From an uncultured Mediterraneibacter sp. (lineage in GTDB: Bacteria; Bacillota; Clostridia; Lachnospirales; Lachnospiraceae): a stretch of 64,000 bases of DNA. The stretch is taken from NCBI GenBank assembly GCA_944383695.1, contig CALWQP010000002.1, forward strand, positions 1 to 64,000. The letters run 5' to 3'. Both the position numbers and the translations under genes were made by a program. Below are positions 63,305 to 64,000 of this stretch, piece after piece. Position 1 is the first letter of the stretch, and each line of letters starts with the position of its first letter. The notes below the pieces were generated by a model. That model was not told where the DNA came from, did not search any database, and was given only the letters and a program-made list of their open reading frames with translations.

Positions 63305-64000
63305 ATGCAGGAAACATTAAATCTGGTCACAGAATGGGATAAGACCTTCCCGAAAAGCGAAAAGGTAAACCACAGAAAAGTCACATTCCACAACCGGTTC
63401 GGCATCACGCTGGCAGCGGATCTGTATGAGCCGAAGGATGCGAAGGGAAAGCTTCCTGCCATTGCAGTGAGCGGTCCTTTCGGAGCAGTAAAGGAGCAGT
63501 CTTCCGGGCTGTATGCACAGACAATGGCAGCCAGAGGCTTTATTACAGTGGCATTCGATCCTTCCTATACCGGCGAGAGCGGGGGAGAACCCCGGTATGT
63601 AGCTTCCCCGGATATCAATACAGAAGATTTCCAGGCAGCGGTGGATTTCCTGTCTGTTCAGGATAACGTTGACCCGGAAAAGATCGGGATCATCGGCATC
63701 TGCGGATGGGGAGGGATGGCAGTGAACGCGGCAGCCATTGACACCCGGATCAAGGCAACAGTGGCCGTCACTATGTATGATATGTGTCGGGTAAATGCAA
63801 AAGGCTATTTTGACGCCGAGGACAGCGAAGAAACGCGTTACGAGAAACGCAGAGCCTTAAACGGACAGCGGACTGCTGACTACAGAAACGGAGCTTATAA
63901 AAGAGCCGGCGGAGTGGCAGATCCCCTTCCCGATGATGCGCCTTTCTTCGTGAAGGATTACTATGATTATTATAAGACATCCCGGGGATATCACAAACGG
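63305..64000 (+). CDS. Alpha/beta hydrolase, partial at the right edge
   Basis: The frame is open from ATG 63305, after AAAGGAGG, to the window end, giving 232 residues. It starts MQETLNLVTEWDKTF, has an FHNRFGITLAADLYEP strand region typical of dienelactone-hydrolase-like proteins, and a nucleophile elbow GICGWGG, in which Cys takes the place of the usual Ser. The conserved AAIDTRIKATVAVTMYDM follows. Relatives are annotated as hydrolases of unknown substrate. The C-terminus with the catalytic His is outside the window. It is probably induced by the divergent MerR protein. Confidence 0.85.
   Translation, partial: MQETLNLVTEWDKTFPKSEKVNHRKVTFHNRFGITLAADLYEPKDAKGKLPAIAVSGPFGAVKEQSSGLYAQTMAARGFITVAFDPSYTGESGGEPRYVASPDINTEDFQAAVDFLSVQDNVDPEKIGIIGICGWGGMAVNAAAIDTRIKATVAVTMYDMCRVNAKGYFDAEDSEETRYEKRRALNGQRTADYRNGAYKRAGGVADPLPDDAPFFVKDYYDYYKTSRGYHKR

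Overview
The window looks like a chromosomal segment of a spore-forming Clostridia bacterium, most likely Lachnospiraceae. The base composition is moderate. Start sites carry strong AGGAGG-type ribosome binding sites and promoters are TTGACA/TATAAT-like. There is a spoIIGA-sigE sporulation pair, a T-box in front of thrS, an HPr kinase next to a ROK glucokinase, an archaeal-type phosphoglycerate mutase homologue beside homoserine dehydrogenase, and a classical prfB frameshift. Almost every base lies in a recognisable gene. I see no phage, insertion sequence with a transposase, CRISPR array, rRNA or tRNA gene.

Layout. 1-4.1 kb: an unknown membrane protein and an EF-G-like GTPase (minus strand). 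4.4-6.8 kb: tyrA-aroA (plus), aromatic amino acid synthesis. 6.8-9.1 kb: thrS with its T-box leader. 9.1-20.8 kb: a maltodextrin/starch utilisation cluster on the minus strand. It runs malE-malF-malG, type I pullulanase, amylo-1,6-glucosidase, neopullulanase-like GH13, oligo-1,6-glucosidase, then an isochorismatase-family hydrolase, with a divergent LacI-family regulator at 21-22 kb. 22-25.4 kb: aldo/keto reductase, HD hydrolase and azlCD (branched-chain amino acid export). 25.4-25.8 kb: an intergenic repeat. 25.8-35.2 kb: a long minus-strand run of apgM-like, hom, prfB, secA, a eukaryotic-type hisA, a small lipoprotein, a sigma-70 family factor and dapB. 35.3-39.5 kb: SSB-like protein, typA, hpf, yigZ. 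39.7-42.3 kb: class A penicillin-binding protein. 42.4-48.8 kb: glucokinase, hprK, uvrC, a second copy of the intergenic repeat, and ftsH. 48.9-55.2 kb: DUF1846, pyrG with a leader attenuator, dus, and an ABC exporter. 55.2-60.8 kb: a 1861-residue secreted M6-type metalloprotease with Ig-like repeats. 60.9-62.6 kb: spoIIGA-sigE. 62.7-64 kb: a MerR regulator and a divergent alpha/beta hydrolase that runs off the window.

How the genes work together. The maltodextrin cluster encodes uptake (MalEFG, with no ATPase gene) and four intracellular glucan-degrading enzymes. The glucose released would feed the ROK glucokinase, and HPr kinase links that flux to catabolite control. hom and the apgM-like gene may form consecutive steps toward threonine, next to a thrS gene elsewhere in the window that senses threonyl-tRNA.

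The most unusual items are listed here. Two related intergenic elements (about 25.4-25.8 kb and 46.4-46.6 kb) share blocks, and one of them is a 278-bp near-palindrome. A 16-bp direct repeat abuts the protease promoter. spoIIGA has a spoIIG-like promoter with a 21-bp spacer. uvrC appears to be transcribed from almost exactly its start codon. The MerR operator sits in a 19-bp spacer. Start sites were chosen by ribosome binding site spacing, so several genes are shorter than their longest open frame.
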